The notes under the pieces: generated by a model
What the model was told of the DNA's origin: nothing
Databases searched by the model: none
Seen by the model: only the letters and a program-made list of their open reading frames with translations
Made by a program: the position numbers and the translations under genes
Part shown: one piece after another, positions 42,549 to 50,070 of the stretch
How the letters are laid out: the number at the start of each line of letters is the position of its first letter
Position numbering within the stretch: position 1 is the first letter of the stretch
Origin: Achromobacter insuavis
GTDB taxonomy: Bacteria > Pseudomonadota > Gammaproteobacteria > Burkholderiales > Burkholderiaceae_B
Assembly (NCBI RefSeq): GCF_902859645.1
Contig: NZ_CADIJR010000046.1
Location: 1-50,977, forward strand
Direction of reading: 5' to 3'
Length of the DNA: 50,977 nucleotides

Positions 42549-45225
42549 TGTCCGTCCGGGCGTGTTGGCCTGGTTGCTGTGGCTGGTGCTGTCCTGCCTG
42601 ATCCTGCCCGTGCGCGCGCAGGCCGTCCAACCCGTCATCGACCTGAGCGCGGTGAGCGGCAGCCTGCCGCTCGACAGCGAGCTGCGCGGCATCGAGGACA
42701 AAACCGCCAGCCGGGACGCCAGCCAGATCCTGGATGACGCCTGGCAACCCGTGTCCGCCGGCTGGCTCAACCGCGGTTATTCCACCTCGGCGTTCTGGCT
42801 GCGGCTGGAAGTGCGTAACACCTCCGGCAGCACCCAGGAACGCTGGCTGTCGTTCGGCGTGCCGCGCCTGGAAGACGTGCGCTTCTACCTGTTCCCGGCG
42901 GGCAGTGCGACGCCGGCCAGCGTGCTGCTGCAGGGCAACCGCGAGCCGCTGGCCCAGCGCGCGGTCCCCGCCAGCGTGTCGGTGGCGCCGCTGCGGCTCG
43001 GGCCGGGCGAGCGGATGACGGTGCTGGTGCGGGTGCAGAGCCGCTCGGCCATCAGCATGGAGCCCACCTTGCGCACGCCGGCGGCGTTCGTGAGCCAGAC
43101 ACAGCGCAACACCCTGCTCGTGGCGCTGCTGGTCGGCGCGCTGGCGATGGTCGGCATCTGCGCCGGGTTGCTCGGCGTGGTCCAGCGCGATCCGGTGTTC
43201 CTGCTGCTGTCGGCCGCCATCTTTGTCGAGATTCTCTACAGCCTGTCGTTCCAGGGGCTGCTGTACCGCTACGTGCTGACCGGCGGCGGCGAGATGGCGC
43301 TGCGCGCGCCCAGCGTCCTGGCGACGCTGGCGGCGTCGCTGTTCGCCTTCATGGCGATGCTGTTCGCGGACCTGCACCGGGTGCCGCTGTGGCGCCGGGT
43401 GTACCTGTCGCTGATCGCCGCCGGCGTCGCCGGCACGGCCTGGGCGGCGCTGGGCGACTACCGCGAGGCCGCGCAGGCGCTGATCGGCCTGATCTTCCTG
43501 TGGGCGCTGGTCTGGCTCGTCTCCATGGCCGACGGCTGGCGCCGCGGCCACGCCAACGCCCGCACCTTCCTGTTGTCCTTCGCCGTCTATTGCGCCTGCC
43601 TGTTCCTGCGGGTGGCCTATATCCACGGACTGCTGCCGGGCCGCTGGGAGGGCGGGCCGGAAGTGGCCTGGGACCTGCTGTCGATTTCGCTGATGCTGGC
43701 CGTGCTGCTGTATGGCCGGTCGCGCCAGCATCGCCAGGAGCGGCTGGCGGCCCAGCGCGAGCTGGCGCAGGCGCGCGAACGCGAACACCAGCGGCTGGAC
43801 CAGGCCGTCACCGAGCGCACCCAGGCGCTGCAGGCGGCGCTGATCCTGGCCGACGAAGCCGGCCGGGTGCGCCAGGACTTCCTGGCGCGCATCAGCCACG
43901 ACCTGCGCACGCCGCTGACCTCGATCATCGGCTTCGCCGACCTGATCCAGGCCGGCGGCCGCGACGACGCGCCGCGCGGCGCCGTCATCCGCCGCAGCGC
44001 CGACCACATGCTGGGCATGGTGAACGACCTGATCGACTACGCCGCGGGCGCCGGCGGCCAGGCCCTGCGCCTGGCGCCCGAGTATGCGCATGCCTTGCTC
44101 GATACCGTCGCCAAGGAGTCCGCGCCGATCGCGGCCCGGCAGGACAACCGCTTCGAACTGCGGGTGGCGGACGCGGTGCCGGCCGTGCTGGAGATGGATG
44201 GCAAGCGCGTGCGGCAGGTGCTGTCCAATCTCATCGATAACGCCGCCAAGTTCACCCGCGACGGCGTGCTGACCCTGACCGCCGACTACGCCGCGCCCGC
44301 CCCGGGCGAGAGCGCCGGCTGGCTGACCTTGTCGGTGGCCGATACCGGCTGCGGCATCGCGCTGGAAGACCGGCAGCACATCTTCGAGCCCTTCCAGCGG
44401 CTGTCGGCCGCCGAGAGCCAGCCCGGCGTCGGGCTCGGCCTGGCCATCGTGCAGCAATGGGTGCAGCGCATGCACGGCCGCATCCACGTCTACAGCGAAG
44501 TGGGCCAGGGCACCACGATCCGTGTGGCGCTGCCGGTCAGGGAGGTGGACGAGTCGCGCGTGTCGCATCACTACATCGCGGCCGCGGCGCACGTCCTGCC
44601 GCTGCTGGACGGCACCGGGCGGCGCATCTGGCTGGCCGAGGATACGCCGGAAATCCGCGAATTCCTGGTCGAGGAACTGGCCAGCCTGGGCTTCCAGGTC
44701 GACAGCGAGGCCGACGGCCTGCGCATGCTGGCGCGCATCCAGGCCGATGATGCGAGCCGCCCCGACCTGATCCTGACCGACCATCGCATGGAAGGCGCCG
44801 ACGGCTCGGCGGTGCTCGCGGCCGCCCGCGCGCGCTGGCCGGACCTGCCGGTGGTGGCGGTGTCCGCGACGCCGCAGGAGGCGCCCACGCTGGATGGCGG
44901 CGGTTACGACGCCAGCCTGCTCAAGCCCATCAACCTGGTCGAACTGCGGCACGTGCTGGGCCGGCTGCTGCATCTGTCGACGCAACAGCCCGCCAGCGAG
45001 GCGGCGCCCGCGTCGGCGTCGCTGCCGCGCCTGTCGCGCGCCGAGCTGGAGCAGGTGCAACGCTTGCTGGACATCGGCGGGATCTCGGACCTGATGGACT
45101 GGGCGCGCGCGATCCAGGCGCGCGATCCGGCCTTCAAGGATTTCAGCGAGCAAGTGCAGCGTCTGGCGCGGCAGGGCGACCTGGCGGCGATCGGCCTGCT
45201 GTGCGAGCGGATGCCGGTGGCGTGA
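42541..45225 (+). CDS. 7TM-DISM hybrid histidine kinase
   Basis: An 894-residue membrane sensor. After a signal-like N-terminal helix comes a periplasmic 7TMR-DISMED2 domain (about residues 35-185: YSTSAFWLRLEVRN, RWLSFGVPRLEDVRFYL). A block of seven membrane helices follows (about 190-400), then a coiled coil (about 400-440). H453 lies in RISHDLRTPL. The ATPase has LSNLIDNAAKFT, DTGCGIALEDR and GVGLGLAI. A C-terminal receiver (about 695-815) carries D747 (LTDHRMEG) and a short helical tail follows. DISMED2 domains commonly bind carbohydrates. Overlap with the REC-AraC gene makes them a phosphorelay pair. Confidence 0.93.
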   Translation: MRSVRPGVLAWLLWLVLSCLILPVRAQAVQPVIDLSAVSGSLPLDSELRGIEDKTASRDASQILDDAWQPVSAGWLNRGYSTSAFWLRLEVRNTSGSTQERWLSFGVPRLEDVRFYLFPAGSATPASVLLQGNREPLAQRAVPASVSVAPLRLGPGERMTVLVRVQSRSAISMEPTLRTPAAFVSQTQRNTLLVALLVGALAMVGICAGLLGVVQRDPVFLLLSAAIFVEILYSLSFQGLLYRYVLTGGGEMALRAPSVLATLAASLFAFMAMLFADLHRVPLWRRVYLSLIAAGVAGTAWAALGDYREAAQALIGLIFLWALVWLVSMADGWRRGHANARTFLLSFAVYCACLFLRVAYIHGLLPGRWEGGPEVAWDLLSISLMLAVLLYGRSRQHRQERLAAQRELAQAREREHQRLDQAVTERTQALQAALILADEAGRVRQDFLARISHDLRTPLTSIIGFADLIQAGGRDDAPRGAVIRRSADHMLGMVNDLIDYAAGAGGQALRLAPEYAHALLDTVAKESAPIAARQDNRFELRVADAVPAVLEMDGKRVRQVLSNLIDNAAKFTRDGVLTLTADYAAPAPGESAGWLTLSVADTGCGIALEDRQHIFEPFQRLSAAESQPGVGLGLAIVQQWVQRMHGRIHVYSEVGQGTTIRVALPVREVDESRVSHHYIAAAAHVLPLLDGTGRRIWLAEDTPEIREFLVEELASLGFQVDSEADGLRMLARIQADDASRPDLILTDHRMEGADGSAVLAAARARWPDLPVVAVSATPQEAPTLDGGGYDASLLKPINLVELRHVLGRLLHLSTQQPASEAAPASASLPRLSRAELEQVQRLLDIGGISDLMDWARAIQARDPAFKDFSEQVQRLARQGDLAAIGLLCERMPVA

Positions 45226-45253
45226 TCCGAGCGGCGCCAGGGCCTGCGCCGGG

Positions 45254-46156
45254 CTAGGCGCGGTCGCCGTCGCGGAACAGCCGCTCGCCCAGGAAGTCCA
45301 CGAACACGCGCACCTTGGGCGACAGGTTGCGGTTCGACGGCCACAACGCCTGGAAGCGGCCCGCGCCGCGCACTTGTGCGTCCAGCACCGTGCGCAGCGT
45401 GCCGGCCGCGAGCGCGTCGCGCGCCAGGAAATCGGGCATGCAGCCGATGCCGAACCCCTGGATGGTCGCGCCCAGCAGGGCTTCCATGTTGTTGCAGGTG
45501 AACGCGGCGGTCAGCCGCGGCTCGGCTTCGCCAGAGGCCAGCGCCAGCGGCCACGCCTGCAGCGTGCCGGCGTTGGGGTAGCGGAACCGCACCGCCCGGT
45601 GCCGTTCCAGGTCGCGCGGCCGTTGCGGCGCGCCGTGACGCGCCAGGTAGTCCGGCGCGGCGCACAGCAGCAGCCGGAAGGTGCCCAGCGGCCGCGCCGT
45701 CAGCCGCGAATCGGGCAGGTCGCCGCTGCGGATCGCCACGTCCACGCGCTCGCCGATCAGGTCGACGATGCGGTCGTTGAAATCCATGTCCAGCTCGATG
45801 CCCGGATAGCGCGCGGCGAAGGCCGGCAGCACCGGCAGCAGGAAGTGGTAGCTCACCAGCGGCGCGCTGACGCGCAGCCGGCCGCGCGGTTCGCGCAGCG
45901 TCTGCGACAGCATGTCGTGCGCCTCGTCCAGGTCTTCCAGGATGCGCTTGCAGCGCTCGTAGAACAGCCGGCCTTCCTCGGTCAATTGCATGCGGCGCGT
46001 GCTGCGCTGGAACAGCCGCACGTGCAGGTCCTGCTCCAGCCGCGCCACGGCCTTGCCGACGGCCGAGGGCGACAGGTCCAGGTCGCGGCCGGCGGCGGCA
46101 AAGCCGCCCAGCTCGGCGCTGCGGACAAAGGGCAACAAGCCGCTCAGGCGGTCCAT
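45254..46156 (-). CDS. LysR-family transcriptional regulator
   Basis: A 300-residue, full-length regulator of the subgroup with DLSPSAVGKAVARLEQDLHVRLFQRSTRR as helix-turn-helix and wing (residues 20-55). The linker helix and a complete substrate-binding domain follow (RLRVSAPLV, APDYLARHGAPQ, GFGIGCMPDFLA). It is divergent from an MFS exporter gene across 109 bp and probably controls it. It convergently meets the hybrid kinase gene with a 28-bp gap. Confidence 0.94.
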   Translation of the reverse strand: MDRLSGLLPFVRSAELGGFAAAGRDLDLSPSAVGKAVARLEQDLHVRLFQRSTRRMQLTEEGRLFYERCKRILEDLDEAHDMLSQTLREPRGRLRVSAPLVSYHFLLPVLPAFAARYPGIELDMDFNDRIVDLIGERVDVAIRSGDLPDSRLTARPLGTFRLLLCAAPDYLARHGAPQRPRDLERHRAVRFRYPNAGTLQAWPLALASGEAEPRLTAAFTCNNMEALLGATIQGFGIGCMPDFLARDALAAGTLRTVLDAQVRGAGRFQALWPSNRNLSPKVRVFVDFLGERLFRDGDRA

Positions 46157-46190
46157 GGCGGTTCCATTGAAGAAATTAATTCCGTGATGT

Positions 46191-46215
46191 GTGGATTTTT
46201 AACCTATTTATCCAC
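46191..46215. promoter_or_regulatory. GTGGAT-N13-ATCCAC inverted repeat
   Basis: Perfect 6-bp half-sites at 46191-46196 and 46210-46215 flank an AT-rich centre in the gap between the LysR gene and the MFS gene. It is a plausible LysR-protein site controlling both promoters. Confidence 0.45.
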
Positions 46216-46240
46216 CAGGCGAGCCTCGGTATCTTCAATA

Positions 46241-46260
46241 CCGTTCCCGTTCCCGTTCCC
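46241..46260 (+). repeat. Three tandem CCGTTC hexamers
   Basis: CCGTTC is repeated three times without interruption and ends five bases before the MFS start codon, occupying the place where a ribosome site should be. A change in copy number would alter spacing or translation initiation. Confidence 0.7.
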
Positions 46261-46265
46261 TTGTG

Positions 46266-47813
46266 ATGCCGTCCATGCCATCGTCCGTTACCCCGCCGCC
46301 CGCCGCGGCCCGCAAGATCCTGATCCTGATCGCCGTGTGCCTGGCGTGCGCGGCCATGCCGTTCACCTTCACCGGCCCGGCCATCGCACTGCCGTCGATC
46401 GCGCGCGACCTGGGCGGCAGCCCCGAGGCGCTGAACTGGATCACCAACGCCTTCATGCTGGTGTTCGGCAGCACGCTGCTGGTGGCTGGCGCGCTGGCCG
46501 ACCGCTACGGCCGCCGCCGCGTGTTCCTGGCGGGGGCCGCGATCTTCATCGCCGCCTCCATCGGCCTGGTCTACGCGCCCGGCATCGTCGCCTTCGACCT
46601 GCTGCGCGCGGCGCAGGGCCTGGGAGGCGCGGCGATCTTCTCGGGCGGCGCGGCCGCGCTGGCGCAGGAGTTCGACGGCGCCGGCCGCATGCGCGCCTTC
46701 AGCCTGCTGGGCGCCAGCTTCGGCGCCGGCCTGTCGTTCGGGCCGATCGCCTCGGCGCTGCTGATCGAGCGCTTCGGCTGGCGCAGCATCTTCCTGCTGG
46801 CGATCGCGCTGGCGGTCCTCGCGTTCGCGCTGGGCGCGCGCGGCCTGCGCGAATCGCGCGACCCCGCGGCCGGGCGCCTGGACTGGCCGGGTGCGGCCAC
46901 CTTCAGCGCCGCCCTGGCGTTGCTGACCTGGGGCATCATGCGGGCGCCGCAAGGCGGCTGGGGCGATCCGTCCACGCTGGCGATGCTGGCGGCGGCGGTG
47001 GCGCTGTTCGCCGTGTTCGGCCTGATCGAATTGCGCGCGGCGCGGCCGATGCTGGACCTGACGCTGTTCCGCTATCCGCGCTTCCTGGGCGTGCAACTGC
47101 TGGCGGCCGCGCCGGCCTATGCCTTCGTGGTGCTGTTGATCCTGCTGCCGGTGCGCTTCATCGCCGTCGACGGCCTGGGCGAGATCGAGGCCGGCCGCAT
47201 GATGATCGCGCTGTCCGCGCCCCTGCTGCTGTTGCCGATCGTGGCCGGCCAGCTGACGCGCTGGCTGGCGCCGGCGTGGATCTGCGGCGCCGGGCTGCTG
47301 CTGGCGGCCGCCGGCCTGGCCTGGCTCAGTCTGGCGATGACGGCGGGGCCGGTGGCGGCGCTGGTCGGCCCGATGCTGCTGATCGGCGTCGGCATCAGCC
47401 TGCCCTGGGGCCTGATGGACGGCCTGGCCGTCAGCGTGGTGCCGGTGGAACGCGCCGGCATGGCCACCGGCATCTTCAGCACCACCCGGGTGGCGGGCGA
47501 GGGCGTGGCGCTGGCCGTGGTCAGCGCGCTGCTGACGGCATTGACCACCCGCCATCTGGCCACGGCGCTGCCGGGCGCCGCGCCCCAGGCGGGGCAGGCC
47601 GCGCAGCGGCTGGTCGCGGGCGATGTCGACGCGGTGGCGGCGATCCTGCCCGGCGTTGGCCGCGCGGCTCTTGCGCAGGCCTCCGCGGGCGCCTTCGCCA
47701 CGCTGTTGTGGATCCTGGCGGCGATCACGCTGCTGACCGCGCTGGTGGTGTGCCTGTTCCTGGGCCGGCCCGAGACGCGCGCGGCGGCCCCGGCGACGGC
47801 GGCGCGGGCCTGA
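46266..47813 (+). CDS. MFS transporter, DHA2 (14-helix) drug/proton antiporter type
   Basis: A 515-residue inner-membrane exporter with 13-14 hydrophobic segments. Motif A is present as GALADRYGRRRVFLAG, and motif C-like glycine-rich helices occur around GASFGAGLSFGPIASALL. The first helix region (MPFTFTGPAIALPSIARDLG) resembles EmrB/QacA-type transporters. The start is uncertain: ATGs at 46266 and 46275 and a GTG at 46263 are close together, and no normal ribosome site is present because of the hexamer repeat. Divergent from a LysR gene, it probably exports a compound that this regulator senses. Confidence 0.92.
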   Translation: MPSMPSSVTPPPAAARKILILIAVCLACAAMPFTFTGPAIALPSIARDLGGSPEALNWITNAFMLVFGSTLLVAGALADRYGRRRVFLAGAAIFIAASIGLVYAPGIVAFDLLRAAQGLGGAAIFSGGAAALAQEFDGAGRMRAFSLLGASFGAGLSFGPIASALLIERFGWRSIFLLAIALAVLAFALGARGLRESRDPAAGRLDWPGAATFSAALALLTWGIMRAPQGGWGDPSTLAMLAAAVALFAVFGLIELRAARPMLDLTLFRYPRFLGVQLLAAAPAYAFVVLLILLPVRFIAVDGLGEIEAGRMMIALSAPLLLLPIVAGQLTRWLAPAWICGAGLLLAAAGLAWLSLAMTAGPVAALVGPMLLIGVGISLPWGLMDGLAVSVVPVERAGMATGIFSTTRVAGEGVALAVVSALLTALTTRHLATALPGAAPQAGQAAQRLVAGDVDAVAAILPGVGRAALAQASAGAFATLLWILAAITLLTALVVCLFLGRPETRAAAPATAARA

Positions 47814-47828
47814 GGCCCGGGGCGCTTT

Positions 47829-48497
47829 CTAGCCCAGCCGCATCGACAGTTCCACATCGTCGCCGAACGGCGTCGACAGGTAGCCCGAGGCCGGCGAGCG
47901 CACCCGCGCCAGGTATTCGGGGCAATAGTCGGCGTTGTCCGCCACGATCAGCGCGCCGGGGCGCAGGCGGCTTTCCAGCAGGGCCAGCACGTCCGAATAC
48001 AGCGCCTTGGCGCCATCGAGCAGCACCAGGTCGATGCGCTCGGGCAGGCCGGCCGCCAGCGTCTGCAAGGCGTCGCCCTGGCGCAGTTCCACCAGATCGG
48101 CCAGCCCGGCCTCGGCCAGGTTTTCGCTGGCCCGCGCCACCTTGGACGGTTCGAACTCGGTGGTGATCAGCCGGCCGCCGCCGTTGTCGCGCAGCGCCGC
48201 CGCCAGGTGCAGCGTCGAGATGCCGAACGAGGTGCCGAACTCGATGATGGACCGCGCCTGCGTGCTGCGCGCCAGCATGTAGAGCAGCGTGCCGGTCTCG
48301 GGCGACACGGCCAGCGGCAGGTCTTTCATGCGGCCGTAGAAGTCGCGGTAGTCGGTCTTGCTGCGCATCAGCCGCGCCTGTTCGGCGTCGGACATGTTGG
48401 CCAGCGCCGGGTCGGCCCGGGACCACGAGGCGTCGGCGTGGGTGAACAGGCGGTCGAGCAGGGCGACCAGGGGAGGGGAAGTCAGGGTATTGGCCAT
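47829..48497 (-). CDS. Class I SAM-dependent O-methyltransferase
   Basis: A 222-residue enzyme resembling small catechol/caffeoyl-type O-methyltransferases. The SAM-binding motif I is FGTSFGISTLHLAAAL with a following acidic TEFEPSK. The metal-type Asp occurs in LVLLDGAK. The sequence ALIVADNADY corresponds to the conserved DN pair, and the C-terminus is short and beta-rich. No signal peptide is present. It is divergent from a TetR gene with an operator-like palindrome between them, so it is probably repressed by that protein. The substrate is not known. Confidence 0.88.
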   Translation of the reverse strand: MANTLTSPPLVALLDRLFTHADASWSRADPALANMSDAEQARLMRSKTDYRDFYGRMKDLPLAVSPETGTLLYMLARSTQARSIIEFGTSFGISTLHLAAALRDNGGGRLITTEFEPSKVARASENLAEAGLADLVELRQGDALQTLAAGLPERIDLVLLDGAKALYSDVLALLESRLRPGALIVADNADYCPEYLARVRSPASGYLSTPFGDDVELSMRLG

Positions 48498-48530
48498 GAG
48501 GCGGTTTTCCAGTAGCAATTGTGGGTTTAG

Positions 48531-48552
48531 AATACGACGGATTCGTCGCATT
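48531..48552. promoter_or_regulatory. Palindromic operator candidate for the TetR regulator
   Basis: AAT-a-CGACG-GATT-CGTCG-c-ATT is a 22-bp inverted repeat with eight of nine matched positions per arm. It overlaps the region where the promoters of the O-methyltransferase and tetR genes should lie, and ends 26 bp before the tetR ATG. Confidence 0.65.
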
Positions 48553-48578
48553 TCTCTATTCGCATTTCCCGAGCCGCC

Positions 48579-49262
48579 ATGACCACACGCCGCAGCACCC
48601 GGCTTTCCGAGAGAAAACAGCCGCAGCAGAGCCGTTCGGCCGAGCTGGTCGCGGCCATCCTGCAGGCCGGGGCTCAGGTTTTGGCCCAGGAAGGCGCCAC
48701 GCGCTTCACCACCGCCCGGGTCGCCGAGAAGGCCGGCGTCAGCATCGGTTCGCTCTACCAGTACTTCCCCAACAAGGCCGCCATCCTGTACCGGCTGCAG
48801 ACGCAGGAATGGCAGCAGACGTCCGACCTGCTGCGGCGTCTGCTCGAAGACACCCGCCACACGCCGCCCCGGCGGCTGCGCAACCTGGTGCACGCCTTCG
48901 TGCGCTCGGAATGCGAAGAAGCCGTGATGCGCGTGGCCCTGAACGACGCCGCGCCGCTCTACCGCGATGCGCCCGAGGCGCGCGCCACCAAAGAAGAGGG
49001 CGGCCGCATCGTGCTCGCCTTCCTCGGCGAGGCCTTGCCCAACGCGTCCGACGCCACCCGCGCGCTGGCCGGCGATCTCATCACCCACACGCTCAGCGCC
49101 GTCGGCAAGCAGTTCTCGGAAAGCCCGCGCACCGAGGCCGAGATCGAGGCCTACGCGGACGCGCTGGCCGACATGCTGTGCGCCTATCTCGACAGCCTGG
49201 CGGGCGGCCCCGAGGCGACGCGCCGGCGGGCCCGCAAGTCGTCCGCCACGCCTTCCCCCTGA
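48579..49262 (+). CDS. TetR-family transcriptional regulator
   Basis: A 227-residue repressor. The N-terminal helix-turn-helix (about residues 18-66) reads RSAELVAAILQAGAQVL, then FTTARVAEKAGVSIGSLYQYFPNKAAIL, the standard TetR recognition pattern. The C-terminal ligand domain (about 70-215) is of the AefR-like type and ends in a basic, Arg-rich tail. It is divergent from the O-methyltransferase gene and 27 bp upstream of an SDR gene on the same strand, which may form one transcript with it. Confidence 0.93.
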   Translation: MTTRRSTRLSERKQPQQSRSAELVAAILQAGAQVLAQEGATRFTTARVAEKAGVSIGSLYQYFPNKAAILYRLQTQEWQQTSDLLRRLLEDTRHTPPRRLRNLVHAFVRSECEEAVMRVALNDAAPLYRDAPEARATKEEGGRIVLAFLGEALPNASDATRALAGDLITHTLSAVGKQFSESPRTEAEIEAYADALADMLCAYLDSLAGGPEATRRRARKSSATPSP

Positions 49263-49289
49263 CGCCTTTCTCCTGGATTGCCTGATTCC

Positions 49290-50033
49290 ATGCCTGATTC
49301 CCTTCCCGTTGCGCTGGTGACCGGTTCCACCTCCGGCATCGGCGCCGCCATCGCCCGGCGCCTGTCGCGCGATGGCTATGCCGTGGTCCTGCATTCGCGC
49401 CAGTCGGCCGAGGCGGGCCGGGCGCTGGCCGCCGAGCTGGGCTCGGCGGTGTATGTGCAGGCCGATCTGGCGGTCGATGCCGACCGCGTCCGCCTGGTGC
49501 GCGAAGCGGTGGCGGCGTGGGGGCGGCTGGACGTGCTGGTCAACAACGCCGGCATCAGCCGCGTGATTGCGCACGCCGACCTGGCCGCGGCCACGCCCGC
49601 GGTCTGGCACGAGATGCACGAGGTCAACGTGGTCGCGCCGTTCCGCCTGGTGGCCGAGGCGCAGGCGGCGCTGTCGGCGGCGGCGGCGCGCGGCCGGCCG
49701 GGCTGCGTGGTCAACGTCAGCTCGCATGCGGGCGTGCGGCCCAAGGGCGCGTCGATTCCGTACGCGGCCGCCAAGGCGGCGCTGAACCATGTGACGCGCC
49801 TGCTGGCGGTGTCGCTGGCGCCGGATATCCGCGTCAACGCGGTGGCGCCGGGGCTGGTGGACACGCCGCTGACGCAGGACTGGACCCAGGCGCAGCAACT
49901 GTGGCGCGAACGCGCGCCGATGCGCCGCGCCGCGCAGCCGGACGACATCGCCCAGGCGGTGGCGTGGCTGGCGCAGTCCGACTACCTGACGGGCGAGATC
50001 CTGCTGTCGGACGGCGGCCTGAACCTGACCTAG
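49290..50033 (+). CDS. Short-chain dehydrogenase/reductase (FabG-like)
   Basis: A 247-residue classical SDR. TGSTSGIG (cofactor site) lies near the N-terminus, followed by NNAGIS, the catalytic Ser in VVNVSSHAG and the PYAAAKAAL Tyr-Lys pair. The C-terminus reads GEILLSDGGLNLT. I use the ATG at 49290; a TTG at 49278 lies within a short direct repeat (TGCCTGATTCC twice). It probably uses NADP(H), given the early Arg after the second strand (LHSRQS). It shares an orientation with the tetR gene and may respond to the same inducer; the substrate is unknown. Confidence 0.92.
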   Translation: MPDSLPVALVTGSTSGIGAAIARRLSRDGYAVVLHSRQSAEAGRALAAELGSAVYVQADLAVDADRVRLVREAVAAWGRLDVLVNNAGISRVIAHADLAAATPAVWHEMHEVNVVAPFRLVAEAQAALSAAAARGRPGCVVNVSSHAGVRPKGASIPYAAAKAALNHVTRLLAVSLAPDIRVNAVAPGLVDTPLTQDWTQAQQLWRERAPMRRAAQPDDIAQAVAWLAQSDYLTGEILLSDGGLNLT

Positions 50034-50070
50034 GGCCTGTTCGCACGACAAGGCGCCTCGCCCAGAGCGG

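Noticed and set aside
42004-45153. 1049-codon minus-strand frame opposite the hybrid kinase
   Set aside because: The kinase on the plus strand has all catalytic motifs; this frame is Gln/His/Arg-rich shadow.
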